Shown here: piece by piece, positions 1-11,300 of the stretch
Numbering within the stretch: position 1 is the first letter of the stretch
Layout: every line of letters starts with the position of its first letter
Assembly (NCBI RefSeq): GCF_002910905.1
Contig: NZ_NEUE01000246.1
Location: 23,696-87,695 of the forward strand
Source: Streptomyces sp. SM11
GTDB lineage: Bacteria; Actinomycetota; Actinomycetes; Streptomycetales; Streptomycetaceae
Length of the DNA stretch: 64,000 bases
Direction: 5' to 3'
Made by a program: the position numbers and the translations under genes
The notes under the pieces: model-generated
Told to the model about the DNA's origin: nothing
Database searches by the model: none
Seen by the model: only the letters and a program-made list of their open reading frames with translations

Positions 1-2
1 GC

Positions 3-437
3 GACGGCCGTACTGCGGTGGCCGAGGCCAGTGCCGAAGACCGGTATTTCCAGGGCGAGTTCCGCTCCCTGGCCCAGTCGGAGCCCGCCGGCGCCACCGG
101 GCTGTACACCGACATCTACGAGTTGAACCCCTTCGCCGACGTGAACGCGGCGGGACTGCTCTACTTCGCCTCGTACCCGCACATCAACGACCGCGGCGAG
201 CGCAAGTACGTACAGACGCTGGTGCCCGACGGCGAATGGGCCGTCGACGCCGCCACGGTCAGCCGCGACATCGTCTACCTCGGCAACTGCGACCTCGGCG
301 ACGCCGTGCGCTACCGCCTGGACGAATGCCGTTGGGAGACAAACGCCCGGGTGGTCCTCACCTCCTCCCTGCTGCGGGAACGCGACGGCCGGCCGCTCGC
401 GCGTCTGGAGACCGTCAAACGGCTCGTCCGGCCCGAG
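3..437 (+). other. LnmK-like acyltransferase/decarboxylase domain (hot-dog fold), C-terminal part
   Basis: The first ~140 residues resemble the C-terminal half of LnmK-type proteins: a GLYTDIYELNPF-like stretch, an LLYFASYP core, and a second block reading SRDIVYLGNCDLGD. LnmK of leinamycin biosynthesis loads methylmalonyl onto an ACP and decarboxylates it to propionyl-ACP. Here the domain directly precedes the loading ACP, so it probably creates the starter acyl-ACP, acetyl from malonyl if the product is kirromycin-like. The N-terminal half of the fold lies upstream of the window. The family call rests on recognition of these motifs rather than on alignment. Confidence 0.7.
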
Positions 438-3400
438 GCCTGTACGGCCCTGCGGGGCGACGGAGCCCCGGCCGCGATTGCCTCCTCGTCCGCCGACTTC
501 TCCGCCTCCTCGGCTTCTTCGGCTTCTTCTTCCGCGGCATCGGTGCGGGCCGCCCTGCCCGACGACTTCGAAGTCCGTCTGCTGGCCCTGCTGGAGAAGG
601 TGCTCGACGAACCGGCCGGCTCACTCACCGCCGAGGATGACCTGCGCCGGCGTGGACTGGACAGCCTGGCCCTGACGGAGGCCGCCGCACGGGCCGAGGA
701 AGAGATCGGCTGCGAGATAGACCCCAGCACCCTGTTCCAGGCCTTCACGGCCGGCGCCATCGCGCGGGTACTGCGGGACGAGCGCCCGGCTCCGGCCACG
801 GCCGCACAGCTGCCGGCGCCCGGCGGCGTGATGTCGGCGTCCGGCGGGCCCATCCCGGTACTCGCGTCCGGCGGTGCGGTACCCGTACCCCACGGCGCGA
901 CACCTGCGTCCGACGGACCCGCGCCGATCGCCGTGATCGGCATGGCGGGCCGCTTCCCCGGCGCACGGAACGTTCCCGAGCTGTGGGACCTGTTGGGCCG
1001 TGACGAGGACGCCGTCCGGGACATCCCCGCGGACCGTTGGTCGGCGGCCGACCACCCCGGGCTGATCGGCAAGGCCGCCCTGCTCGACGACGTACGCGGC
1101 TTCGACCACGAGTTCTTCGCGATCAGCCCCCGCGAGGCTGCCTTGATGGACCCCCAGCAGCGGCTGCTGCTGGAGACCGTGTGGGCGACGGCCGAGGACG
1201 CCGGATGCGATCCGACCTCGCTGACCGGGAGCCGCACTGGCGTCTACGCGGGCGTCTGCCACTCCGACTACGCCGCGCTGATCGCCCGGCACGCCGGGCA
1301 GGACGAACCGCACCTGAGCGTCGCGGTCTCCCCCTCCCTGGTGGCGAACCGGGTCTCCTACGCCCTGGGCCTGCGCGGACCCAGCGTCGCCGTGGACACC
1401 CTCTGCTCCTCGTCCTTGGTCGCAGTCGCGCAGGCCGTCGCCGCGCTGCGGGCCAGCGAGTGCGAGCAGGCGTTCGCGGGCGGCGTCAACGTCCTGTGTG
1501 ACCCTGCCCGACACCACGCCTACCAGCGCACCGGAGTGCTGAGTCCGCGTGGCCGCTGCCACACCTTCGACGACGGTGCGGACGGGTACGTCCGCGGCGA
1601 AGGCGTCGCCGCCCTGCTGCTCAAACCGCTGGACCGGGCGCTGGCCGACGGCGACCGGGTGCACGCGGTGATCCGCGGGGTGGCCGTCAACCACGGCGGG
1701 CAGGCCCAGTCCTTCACCGCCCCCAACCCGGACGCCCAGGCCGACCTCCTCGTCTCCGCCTACAACGAGGCGGGTGTGGATCCGCGCACCGTCGGCTACA
1801 TCGAGGCGCACGGCACCGGAACGCGCCTGGGCGACCCGATCGAGGTCTCCGGCATGGTCGCGGCGTTCGAGCGGCTCTACGAGCAGTGGGGTCACGCGCG
1901 GCCCGCCAAACAGCACTGTGCGGTCGGTTCGGTCAAGAGCAGCATCGGCCACCTGGAGGCTGCCGCCGGAATCGCCGGCATGGTCAAGGTGATCCTGGCC
2001 ATGCGGCACCGGGTGCTGCCCGCCGTGCGCAACCTCGACCGGCCGAACCGGATGATCAAAATCGACGGCACTCCGCTGCGGCTCCAACTGCGGCGCACCG
2101 CATGGGAGCCGCCTGCGGGCGGCGGCCCTCGCTTGGCCGGCGTCAGCTCTTTCGGGATGGGCGGTACCAACGCACACGTGGTCCTGGAGGAGGCACCCCG
2201 GACCGCCGACCGCGCGACCGCCGGTCCCGCGACGGCAGCACCGGTCGTCGTGCCGGTCTCGGCCCGGACCCCGCAGGCCCTGCGGGCTGCCGTGGCGGCT
2301 CTGCTGGAGGTCGTACGTTCGCCGCAGGCTCCGCCGCTCGCGTCGATCGCGCGGACCCTGCGGACCGGGCGGGCGGCACTGCCCTGCCGCGTGGCCGTCG
2401 AAGCGGCCGACCTCGGCGAACTCGGTGCGCGGCTCGTCTCGGTACTCGACACCTTGGCGAACGCACCCGCGGACGGACTGCCCGGCGCGCTGCCCGAAGG
2501 GCCGGAAACGGCCTGGGCCCCGCCCCCGGCCGCCCCGCCCGTGTCGCTGCCGACCTACCCCTTCAGCCGCGACCAGCACTGGGTGGCACCTGTCGTCGGG
2601 GCCGAACTCCTCACCACCACATGGGTGGACGCCTCCGAGCCCGACGCCCCCGAGCCCGACACCGGCGACGCCGCTCGCACTGGGCGGCTGCTGGTGGTCA
2701 CCACCGACCCGCAGCTGGCCCGTACGGCAGGCGCAGAACACGCCGTGGTGCACGTCCCCGGGGATCCGCTGCCCGAAGTGGGCGGCCTGGGCGGGATCCT
2801 CGACCTGGTCGACCTGACCGCCCCCGGCGCCCTGGTCACCGAACGCATCGCCCTGCTCCAGCTGATGCTCACCTCCAACCCCCGTGCCGGGCTGCGCTGT
2901 GTGCACGTCAGCGGCGCCGAACGCTCCGTGCTCGCGGGCTTCTACCGCTCCCTGTCCGGGGAGTTCCCCATGCTCCAGGGGCGGACCGTCCGCGTCGACG
3001 GCAGCCCGGCCGAACTCGCCGCCGCCGTCAGGGCGGAGACGTCGGCCACCGACCGGGAGACCGAGATCCGTTACAAGGGCACGCGCCGCTGGCGGCCGGT
3101 GGTATCCTTCGCCCCGGCGCGGGCCACCGAGGACGCCCTCGACGGCATCGGCCAAGGCGCGGTGCTCATCACGGGCGGCCTCGGCGGCATCGGCCTGCGC
3201 CTCGCCGCCCACCTGGCCGACCGCGGCGCCCGGCACATCGTGCTCGTCGGCCGGTCCCGGATACCGGTCCGCAACCAATGGGCCGCCCTCGTCGCCGCGC
3301 CTGCCACGGATCCGGTCCTGCGCGGCCGCCTCGCCACGCTGCTCGCTCTCGTCGAGCGCGGGGTGACGCTGACCGTGCGGACCGACGCGCTGGACGACGT

Positions 3401-5816
3401 GGCCTCCCTGCGCAGGCTGATCGGCCGGGTCAGGAAGCAGGCGGGCGGGATCGACGCCGTTTTCCACTGCGCGGGAGTGATGGACCCGCCCACCTCCTTC
3501 CTGTCTCGCACGTCCGAGGACATCTCCCGGGTGCTGCGGCCCAAGGCCGAGGGCCTGAAGGTGCTGTGGTCGGCCTTCGGGGCCGCCCCGCCCAGGCTCA
3601 TGGTGCTGTTCTCCTCCGTGGCCGGAGCACTTCCGCGCCTCGCCGCAGGCCACCTGGACTACGCGGCGGCCAACGGCGTCCTCGACGACTTCGCCGCCGC
3701 CCACGACGCCGACGCCTCCGGCTGCGAGGTGCGCGCGCTGCGCTGGCCGCTGTGGCAGGGCGTGGGCATGGGAGCGGACGGGAAGAGCGCGAGCGGCGCA
3801 CTCGGCATTCCCGACCTCGCGGCGGCCGACGCACTGGACCTGCTCGACCTCGCCCTGCGGGTGCCCGGTCATCCGGTGCTCCTGCCCTGCCGTACGGAGC
3901 GCGCGGGGATGGCCGCTGACGAACTGTTCCTGGCGCCGGAGCGCCCTGCCGCGTCCCACGCCGGCCGGCCCCACGCCGACGCCAGCACGGCGCAGGGCCC
4001 CGTCGCCCCGAACACGGTCGCCCCGGGTGCGTCCGTACCGCAGACGCAGGGTGCGTCTGTCGCTGCGGTGGCTCCGGACTGGCTGTACGACCTCGTGGCC
4101 CGCACCACCAAGGTCGACGGCGATTTACTGGGCCCCGACACCCTGCTTGGCGACATCGGTGTGGATTCGCTCCTGATGGCCGAACTGGTGCGTGACTTCG
4201 AAGAGAAGCTCGGCCACCCGGTGGACCCGAGCCTCCTCCAGGAGCACCCGACGCTCGGCGGACTCGCCGCCGCGCTCGGCGCACCTCCCGCCGACCAGGC
4301 GCAGGCCGAACCGGCCCCCGCCGAACCGGCCCCCGCACCGACCGAGCACGCGCCAGTGCGGGAGCAGGCCGGGGCGCGGACGCAGCCTGCAGCCCCGTAC
4401 CCCGTCGGCCCGTCCCCGGACAGGCGGCCGACGCCCATCGCGGTGATCGGGATGGGCTGCCGACTGCCGGGCGCCGCCGACACCGGACAGCTCTGGGAGG
4501 CCCTGCTTGCGGGACGCGACCTTGTCACAGAGGTGCCGTCCGACCGCTGGGACCTGTCCTCCCTCTACAGCCCCGTCGGCGGGACCGGACGCAGCCAGAG
4601 CAAATGGGGCGGATTCTTGGACGACGCCGCCCTGTTCGACCCGGAGTTCTTCGGATTCGACGCCGAGGCGGCCCGCCATCTGGACCCGCTGGCACGCAAG
4701 GCGCTGGAGGTGTCCGTGGAATGCCTGCGGGATGCCGGCTACCGCGAGGACGAGGTACGGGGAGGGGCTGTCGGCGTCTTCGTCGGCACGCGTACGGGAA
4801 ACCACCGCGCACACCTGCAACCCCCGGAGCGGCCGTACATCGCCGGTGTCAACCAGAACTTTGTCGCGGCCCACATCTCGCACTTCCTGGACCTCACAGG
4901 GCCGAACCTCGTGATCGACAGCGCGTGTTCCTCGTCCCTGGTGAGCATCCATCTGGCTGCCCAGAGTCTGGCCTCGGGGGAGTCGTCGATGGCCCTGGCC
5001 GGAGGTGTGGACCTGCTCTTCGACGAGGAGCCCTACCTCATGCTCAGCGCGGCCAAGGCGCTATCGCCCAGCGGGCGCTGCCGCACCTTCGACGAGTCCG
5101 CCGACGGTCTCGTTCCGGGGGAGGGCGCCGGGATGGTACTGCTCAAGCGTCTCGACGACGCCCGTCGGGACGGGGACCGGGTGCTCGCGGTGCTGGAGTC
5201 GTCGGGGGTCAACAACGACGGCCGGACCATGGGGTACACCACGCCCAGTGGCCGTGCTCAACGGGTGCTGATCGCGGACGTGTTGAACCGTGCGGGGATC
5301 GACGCGCGCACGGTCGGCTACGTGGAGGCACACGGCACGGGCACGATGATCGGCGACCCGATCGAGCTCCAGGCCCTGACCGCCGTCCACCGGACGCACA
5401 CCGAGGATGTCGGCTACTGCGGCATCGGCAGCATTAAGAGCACGATGGGGCACCTCCTCAGCGCCGCCGGCGTCGCAGGATTCATCAAGGCGGTGCAGAT
5501 CCTGCGGCACGGTCTGGTCGTACCCACGCTGCACTGCGAGCGGCCGAACCCGCGCTTCGCCTTCGCCGAGTCGCCGTTCTTCCCCGTCACCCGGGTTTCG
5601 GAGCTGCCACCAAACAGCCGGGTGGCGGTCAGCGCCTTCGGCTTCGGAGGCACCAACGCCCACGTTCTGCTGGGCCCAGGCACCCCGGGGGAGCCGGGAC
5701 TGCCGCCGCTGCCACCGCCCGCCTACCGGCGCAGCAGATTCTGGCGCGTACCCGCCGGGCCAGGACCGGCCGTCCGGCCGGTCCGCTCCGCCAGGCTCGA
5801 ACTGACCTTCCCGTAA
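3..5816 (+). CDS. kirAI: Trans-AT PKS, loading module + module 1 + KS2 (KirAI-like), 5' partial
   Basis: The reading frame is open at the left edge, so the protein is N-terminally incomplete; the GTG at 18 is only an internal candidate (residues are numbered from it). Order: LnmK-like domain (about 1-140); Ser-rich linker; loading ACP (GLDSL, Ser216); KS1 (about 302-728, Cys463, His598, His645); AT-less linker; KR1 (TGGLGGIG near 1051, catalytic Tyr1215); ACP (GVDSL, Ser1384); KS2 (about 1472-1900, Cys1637 in DSACSSS, His1772, His1812). No AT domain is present, so discrete ATs must load malonyl units. Module 1 has no DH. KS2 ends the protein and its partner domains (DH-ACP-KR) open the next gene, so module 2 is split. 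KS2 has DPLAR where most KSs read DPQQR, as does KS11. Homology to kromycin-type KirAI is inferred from the overall order of the six genes. Gene 2 follows after 55 bp. Confidence 0.93.
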   Translation, partial: DGRTAVAEASAEDRYFQGEFRSLAQSEPAGATGLYTDIYELNPFADVNAAGLLYFASYPHINDRGERKYVQTLVPDGEWAVDAATVSRDIVYLGNCDLGDAVRYRLDECRWETNARVVLTSSLLRERDGRPLARLETVKRLVRPEACTALRGDGAPAAIASSSADFSASSASSASSSAASVRAALPDDFEVRLLALLEKVLDEPAGSLTAEDDLRRRGLDSLALTEAAARAEEEIGCEIDPSTLFQAFTAGAIARVLRDERPAPATAAQLPAPGGVMSASGGPIPVLASGGAVPVPHGATPASDGPAPIAVIGMAGRFPGARNVPELWDLLGRDEDAVRDIPADRWSAADHPGLIGKAALLDDVRGFDHEFFAISPREAALMDPQQRLLLETVWATAEDAGCDPTSLTGSRTGVYAGVCHSDYAALIARHAGQDEPHLSVAVSPSLVANRVSYALGLRGPSVAVDTLCSSSLVAVAQAVAALRASECEQAFAGGVNVLCDPARHHAYQRTGVLSPRGRCHTFDDGADGYVRGEGVAALLLKPLDRALADGDRVHAVIRGVAVNHGGQAQSFTAPNPDAQADLLVSAYNEAGVDPRTVGYIEAHGTGTRLGDPIEVSGMVAAFERLYEQWGHARPAKQHCAVGSVKSSIGHLEAAAGIAGMVKVILAMRHRVLPAVRNLDRPNRMIKIDGTPLRLQLRRTAWEPPAGGGPRLAGVSSFGMGGTNAHVVLEEAPRTADRATAGPATAAPVVVPVSARTPQALRAAVAALLEVVRSPQAPPLASIARTLRTGRAALPCRVAVEAADLGELGARLVSVLDTLANAPADGLPGALPEGPETAWAPPPAAPPVSLPTYPFSRDQHWVAPVVGAELLTTTWVDASEPDAPEPDTGDAARTGRLLVVTTDPQLARTAGAEHAVVHVPGDPLPEVGGLGGILDLVDLTAPGALVTERIALLQLMLTSNPRAGLRCVHVSGAERSVLAGFYRSLSGEFPMLQGRTVRVDGSPAELAAAVRAETSATDRETEIRYKGTRRWRPVVSFAPARATEDALDGIGQGAVLITGGLGGIGLRLAAHLADRGARHIVLVGRSRIPVRNQWAALVAAPATDPVLRGRLATLLALVERGVTLTVRTDALDDVASLRRLIGRVRKQAGGIDAVFHCAGVMDPPTSFLSRTSEDISRVLRPKAEGLKVLWSAFGAAPPRLMVLFSSVAGALPRLAAGHLDYAAANGVLDDFAAAHDADASGCEVRALRWPLWQGVGMGADGKSASGALGIPDLAAADALDLLDLALRVPGHPVLLPCRTERAGMAADELFLAPERPAASHAGRPHADASTAQGPVAPNTVAPGASVPQTQGASVAAVAPDWLYDLVARTTKVDGDLLGPDTLLGDIGVDSLLMAELVRDFEEKLGHPVDPSLLQEHPTLGGLAAALGAPPADQAQAEPAPAEPAPAPTEHAPVREQAGARTQPAAPYPVGPSPDRRPTPIAVIGMGCRLPGAADTGQLWEALLAGRDLVTEVPSDRWDLSSLYSPVGGTGRSQSKWGGFLDDAALFDPEFFGFDAEAARHLDPLARKALEVSVECLRDAGYREDEVRGGAVGVFVGTRTGNHRAHLQPPERPYIAGVNQNFVAAHISHFLDLTGPNLVIDSACSSSLVSIHLAAQSLASGESSMALAGGVDLLFDEEPYLMLSAAKALSPSGRCRTFDESADGLVPGEGAGMVLLKRLDDARRDGDRVLAVLESSGVNNDGRTMGYTTPSGRAQRVLIADVLNRAGIDARTVGYVEAHGTGTMIGDPIELQALTAVHRTHTEDVGYCGIGSIKSTMGHLLSAAGVAGFIKAVQILRHGLVVPTLHCERPNPRFAFAESPFFPVTRVSELPPNSRVAVSAFGFGGTNAHVLLGPGTPGEPGLPPLPPPAYRRSRFWRVPAGPGPAVRPVRSARLELTFP

Positions 5817-8310
5817 CCCGGCGCGGCCGGGCCGACCGGCCCCCGCATCGCCGACCACCAGGAGAGATCACGTGGACCGAAGGTCCGTTCGTTGTGCCCT
5901 GCACCTGAAGCGGGACAACCCGATCGTCGACGACCACCGGGTACACGGGGTGCGCACCCTGCCGGGTGTCACCTTCCTCGACATCGTCTACCGGCTGCTC
6001 GCTTCGCGCGAAGTGGACTTGAACAGCACTGAGTTGAGCGACGTACTGTTCGTCGAACCGGTGGTGACCACGGACTCCTCCGACCGTGAGATCGCCGTCG
6101 ACATCACACCCGACGGCGACGTCTTCCAGGTGACGGCGACCAGCCGCCGGATCCGGGACGGCGCTCCCGCTCCCGCCGACGACGTCGTGACGACCCATCT
6201 CCGGGCCACGCTGCGCACCGGTCTGCCCCCGCTCGCCGCGGCTACCGCCGCCCCGGCGTCGGGCACCTCGCACGACGTCGGCGAGGTCTATGCCACCGGC
6301 CGGTCGGCCGGCATCGAGCACCGGGCGTTCATGCGCTGCGAGGGCACCCTGCTGGCGACTGCGGACCGGGTGCACGCCGAGATCGCGCTCGGCCACGAGG
6401 CGCGCACCACGGTGGGCGACTTTCTGCTGCATCCTGCGCTGCTCGACGGCTCGACCATGCAGTCGTACGCACTCGTCTTCGATGGGGCGGACGCGGACGG
6501 CCGCCCCATCATCCCCCTGCACATCGGATCCTTCCGCGCGGCCCGCACCCTCGGGGACGCCTGCACCGTCGACCTGCGTCGGCACCCGGCAGGCGCCGGC
6601 GCAGGGGGCGATGTCGTGAAGGCCGACATAGAACTCCGCGACACCTCCGGGGTGCTGGCCGCCACCTTCACGGACCTGACCTTCAAACGTGTCCGCTCCG
6701 CGGCGGCGATCACCCGGCTCACCGATGAGCGGACCGGCGGGCAGAGTGCGGAGCGGGCCGGTGGGCGTTTCGGCGACGCTGTGCACACCTCCGTCCAGGC
6801 CGCCCCGACGCCCCTGCGGGACGCAGCGGATCCGGGTGTCGCGGCCGACGGGCCGGAGGACATCCGGGCGGAGGTGGCAGAGCTCGTGCGCCGGGCGACT
6901 GCCGACCCCGCACTGGCGGTGGAGGGCGACCGGGGCTTCTATGAACTCGGGCTGGAATCCTCCCAACTCCTAACCCTGGTAAGGCTGTTCGAGGGGCGAT
7001 GGGGCATCTCGCTCTATCCGACCCTGCTGTTCGAGTACCCGACCGTCGACGCCGTCGCGGCCCATCTGGCCGGGCTGCTGCCGGCCGGCCGCCCCGCCGC
7101 AGCCGCGCCGGTGCACATCCCTGCGGTCCCCGCCCGCACCCACTGCCTGACGGGACTGTGGCAGCCGGCTCCCCGCCCTCTCGTGCCGACCGCGCCCCCA
7201 GTCGCGCCCGCTCCCCTGATAGTCATCGGCGGCCTGCGCGTACGGCCCGACCAGATCACCGTCCGGCGCGGCCCCGCCTTCCGCCGGATCGACCACCGCA
7301 CCTACGAACTCCGGCCGTACGAGACCGAGGACCTGAGGCTCCTCCTCGCCGACACGTGGGCCCTGGGCACACCCCCGCGGGTGGTCCTGCATGCCGCGGA
7401 GCAGGACGGCGACCTCCCCGAGGCCGTACGGTCCGCCTGCTGCGAGGTCCTCGCCCTGGCCCAGGCCCTGACCGACCGGCCGGCCCCCGTGGTGTACGCC
7501 GGCTCGGCCCCGGTCGCCGCCGCCGTGGCCGGACTGGCCCGCACCGTCCGCCTGGAACAGCCTCGCCTCACGATCACCGCCGTCGAGTGTGAGGGCCCCG
7601 TCGATCCGGATGCCCTGCTCGCCGAGTTCGCGGACCTGACGGAGCCCTGGGTGCGGCACGCCCCCGGCGGCCGTAACGTCCGCCGCTACCGTGATGCCGA
7701 CCTCGCTGCCACCACCACCGTCCGGCCCGGCGGTGTCTACCTGATCACCGGCGGGGCGGGCGGTATCGGCAGGGAACTCGCCGCCATGCTGACCGGGCGC
7801 GGTGCCACGGCGGTCCTTGTCGGGCGCACCCCGCGCCCCCAGGCGCAGGAGAGTACGGACAGCCCGTACGTATGCGCCGACGTGACGGTCCCCTCCGAGG
7901 TGGACGCGCTCGTCACCGGCATCCTCGGACGGCACGGCCGGCTGGACGGTGTCGTCCACGCGGCCGGTGTGCTGCGGGATGGCCTGTTCACCACCAAGAC
8001 TGCCACGGACCTCGCGGCGGTCCTCGCGCCCAAGGTGCGAGGAGCCGTGCTGCTCGACGGGGCGACCCGCCATCTGGACCTCGACTTCTTCGCCGTGTTC
8101 TCTTCGGTGACCGGCGTCGCGGGCAACGCGGGGCAGAGTGACTACGCCGCCGCCAATGCCTTCCTGGACGCCTACGCCCGCGAACGCGGATTCACCTCTT
8201 TCGCCTGGCCGTTGTGGGCCGACGGCGGAATGCGTACGGACGCCGCCGCCGAAGCCCTGTTCAGCAGGCAGGGCCAGGCCTCCCTGCCGACCGCGGCGGG
8301 CCTGGGCGTG
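3153..8310 (+). repeat. Split dehydrating bimodule, copy A (KR1-ACP-KS2 / DH-ACP-KR2)
   Basis: Spans the end of gene 1 and the start of gene 2. It has the same domain order, the same gene break after the KS, and the same sequence peculiarities as 41255-46340: an extended KR loop with a TDP motif, KS with DSACSSS, DPLxR and NNDGRTMG, and a DH opening with DHRVHGxRxLPG followed by ACP then KR. Edges are approximate domain limits, not measured repeat ends. Confidence 0.75.
5861..5866 (+). promoter_or_regulatory. Ribosome binding site for gene 2
   Basis: GGAGAG lies five bases before the GTG at 5872. The 55 bp after the stop of gene 1 are the only real gap between PKS genes and hold this site; no promoter is evident. 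Confidence 0.7.
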
Positions 8311-11300
8311 TTCGAGCAGGCCCTCGGTCTGTCCGGCACCGAACTTGTCGTGCTCCACGGCGAACCGGAGCGGGCCCGTGAAGCCCTGGGTCTGGCCGCG
8401 GCCGACAGCGCTGCCGAGGACAGCCCCGCCCCGGAGTTGCCTGGTTCCGTCACCGAGCCCTCCGCCTCCGGCACCCAGCCCTCCACTGTCGTCACCGAGC
8501 CCCGTCCTGCCCAGGAGCCCGGCACGCCGGAGACGCGCGACGGGGACATCGCGGTGATTGGCGTCGCCGGCCGCTATCCCATGGCCGAGGACCTCGACCG
8601 CTTCTGGGCCAACCTCAGGGACGGTCGGGACTGCGTCACCGAGATCCCGGCTGACCGGTGGGGCTCGGACGGCTTCTACCGGCCCGGCCGCACGCCCGGC
8701 CACTCGTACAGCAAGTGGGGCGGATTCCTGGAGGGCATCGACGAGTTCGACCCCGGCTTCTTCCGGATCACCCCTCGTGAGGCTGCCGGGATGGACCCGC
8801 AGGAGCGGCTGTTCCTCCAGTCCTCCTGGCACGCGCTGGAAGCCGCCGGCCTGACCCGCGCCGACGTGGCCGGGCGTGCGGTGGGCGTCTTCGCCGGAGT
8901 GATGTTTAACCACTACCAGATGCTGGGCCTGGGAGCCGAGGACCGGCTGCCGGTACTGCCCACGTCCTTCTCCTCCGCGGTGGCCAACCGCGTATCCTAC
9001 TTCCTTGACCTGCGCGGCCCCAGCCTGGCTCTGGACACGATGTGCTCCTCGTCCCTGACCGCGCTGCACCTCGCCTGCGAGAGCCTGCGGTCGGGCGACA
9101 GCGAACTGGCGCTCGCCGGCGGAGTGAACCTCATCATCCACCCGTACAAGTACCTGCACCTGAGCCAGGTCGGCTTCGTCTCCTCCGACGGCCGCTGCCG
9201 CGCCTTCGGCGCGGACGGGGACGGCTACGTACCGGGCGAGGGCGTCGGTGTTGTCGTGCTCAAGCCGCTCGCCCGCGCGCTGGAGGACGGCGACCGGGTC
9301 CTCGCGGTGATCAAGGGCAGCGCCGTCAACCATGGCGGGCGCGCGGGGGGCTTCTTCGTGCCGAACCCCACTGCGCAGGCCGACGTGGTGCGCCGGGCCC
9401 TGCACAGGGCGGACGTGGACCCGGCCTCCGTGGGCTACATCGAGGCACACGGTACGGGCACCTCCCTCGGCGATCCCATCGAGATCACCGCGCTCTCCCA
9501 GGCATACGGCGCCGCGAGCGGTCGGCTCGGATCGGTGAAGTCCGGCATCGGTCACCTGGAGTCGGCCGCCGGCATCGCCGGGCTGACGAAGGTCCTCCTC
9601 CAGCTGCGCCACCGCACCCTGGCCCCCTCCCTGCACGCCGACCCGGCCAGCCCGAGCATCGACTGGGATGCCACCGGCTTGCGGGTGCAGCGCGAGAGCG
9701 CACCGTGGCCCGCCCCCGCCGACGGTGTGCCTCGCCGCGCCGGGATCAGTGCCTTCGGTGCAGGGGGGGCCAACGCCCACGTCATCGTGGAGGAGTTCCA
9801 GCAGCTGCCCCCGGCGGCCGGGGGCGTGCCCGTCGCAGGACCGCAGGTGGTGCTGCTCTCCGCCCGCACCCCGCAGGCGCTGCGCGAACTGGCAGGGAGA
9901 TATGCGGAGCCGACGACGGCCGGAGGGCTCGCCGAAGTGGCCGCCGGGGTCGACGTAACTATCGGGGTCGACTTGGTTGGCGCGGCGGACGTGGCCGAGG
10001 CGGCCGGTCTCGCCGACGCCGATCCGCAGGCCGAGTTCGACGAACTCGGCCTGGACGTGACCGACCTGCGCAGGCTCACCCGTGTCCTCGCCGAGCGCTT
10101 CCCCGGCCGGGCCCCGCACGTCGACGCCCGCTCGACCCTCACGGCTCTCGCCGAGGCGATCTCGGCCGGCGCCGCAACAGGCATCGCATCGGGCGCCGCA
10201 CAAGGTGCCGTACCGGGAATCACGCCGGACGTCGCCTCAGACATCGCCCCGGGCGCCGCGCTGGCCGACATTGCGTACACGACGCAGATCGGCCGGGAGC
10301 CGCTGGAGGAGCGGCTCGCCGTGGTCGCCTCCGACGTGGTCGAACTCCGCAGCGCACTGCGCGCCTTCCTGGCCGGCTCGGAGGCCGCCGCCCTCCACCG
10401 GGGCACCGTCGCCGGGCAGCGCCGCCCCGCTGCCTTCCCGCTCCCCGCCGACCCTCACGCCTGGGCCCGTAGCTGGGCTGCGGGCGGTGCGCCCGACTGG
10501 CGTGCGCTGCACAAGGAGCGGCAGCCGCGCAAGGTGGAGCTGCCGCAGTACCCGTTCGCCCGCGTGCGCTGCTGGATCGACGTGGAGCCCCCAGGGCGGG
10601 CCCCGCACACCGCCGCCACGGTACCGGTGCGGACCCCGGCAGAGGCCCTTGAACCGCTGGTGGAGACGGGCGTGGAAACCCTGGCAGCTTCTGCGCAGCC
10701 GGCGCAAACCCTGGTGGAAGCTGTGGCAGAGGCCCCGGCAGAGTCGCTCCCGCTGGACGTCCCCACCTGGGAGGCCACCCCGGAGCCCGTCCCTGCGCAG
10801 GTTCCGGACGGCCCCGTCGTGGTGCTCCACGCCTCCGCCCGTGCCGAGCTGGCCCGTGAACTGGCCGCCCGTCACCCGGGCGCCCTCCTCGTCGAACTGG
10901 GCATGCCCGTCCAGGTGACACCGCGCCTGGTCCTCGTCCTGACCGGCCCCACCGGCACCGCGGGGAACGAGGCGGAGCGGGTGGCGCGTGCCGAGGAGAC
11001 GGGTGTCAGGGCCCTAGCCCCGTACGCCCGTGCCTGGTCCCGCGTCCCCACCCTCGACTGGGTGATCGCCACCATCGGCGCCGCCGCCCCGCCCGGCCGC
11101 CGGATCAGCGACCCCTACACCGCCGGGATCACGGGCTTCGCCCGGGTCATGGAGAACGAGCACAAGGGCTGGTCGGCCGCCTGCGTCGACCTCGACCCCG
11201 CCCACATGTCCGCCAGCCTCCTGGCGCCTGCGCCCCGCGGCACCCGCGTCGCCTACACCGGAACCGTCCGCCACGTCCAGGCCCTGCGGCCCGCCCCGGC

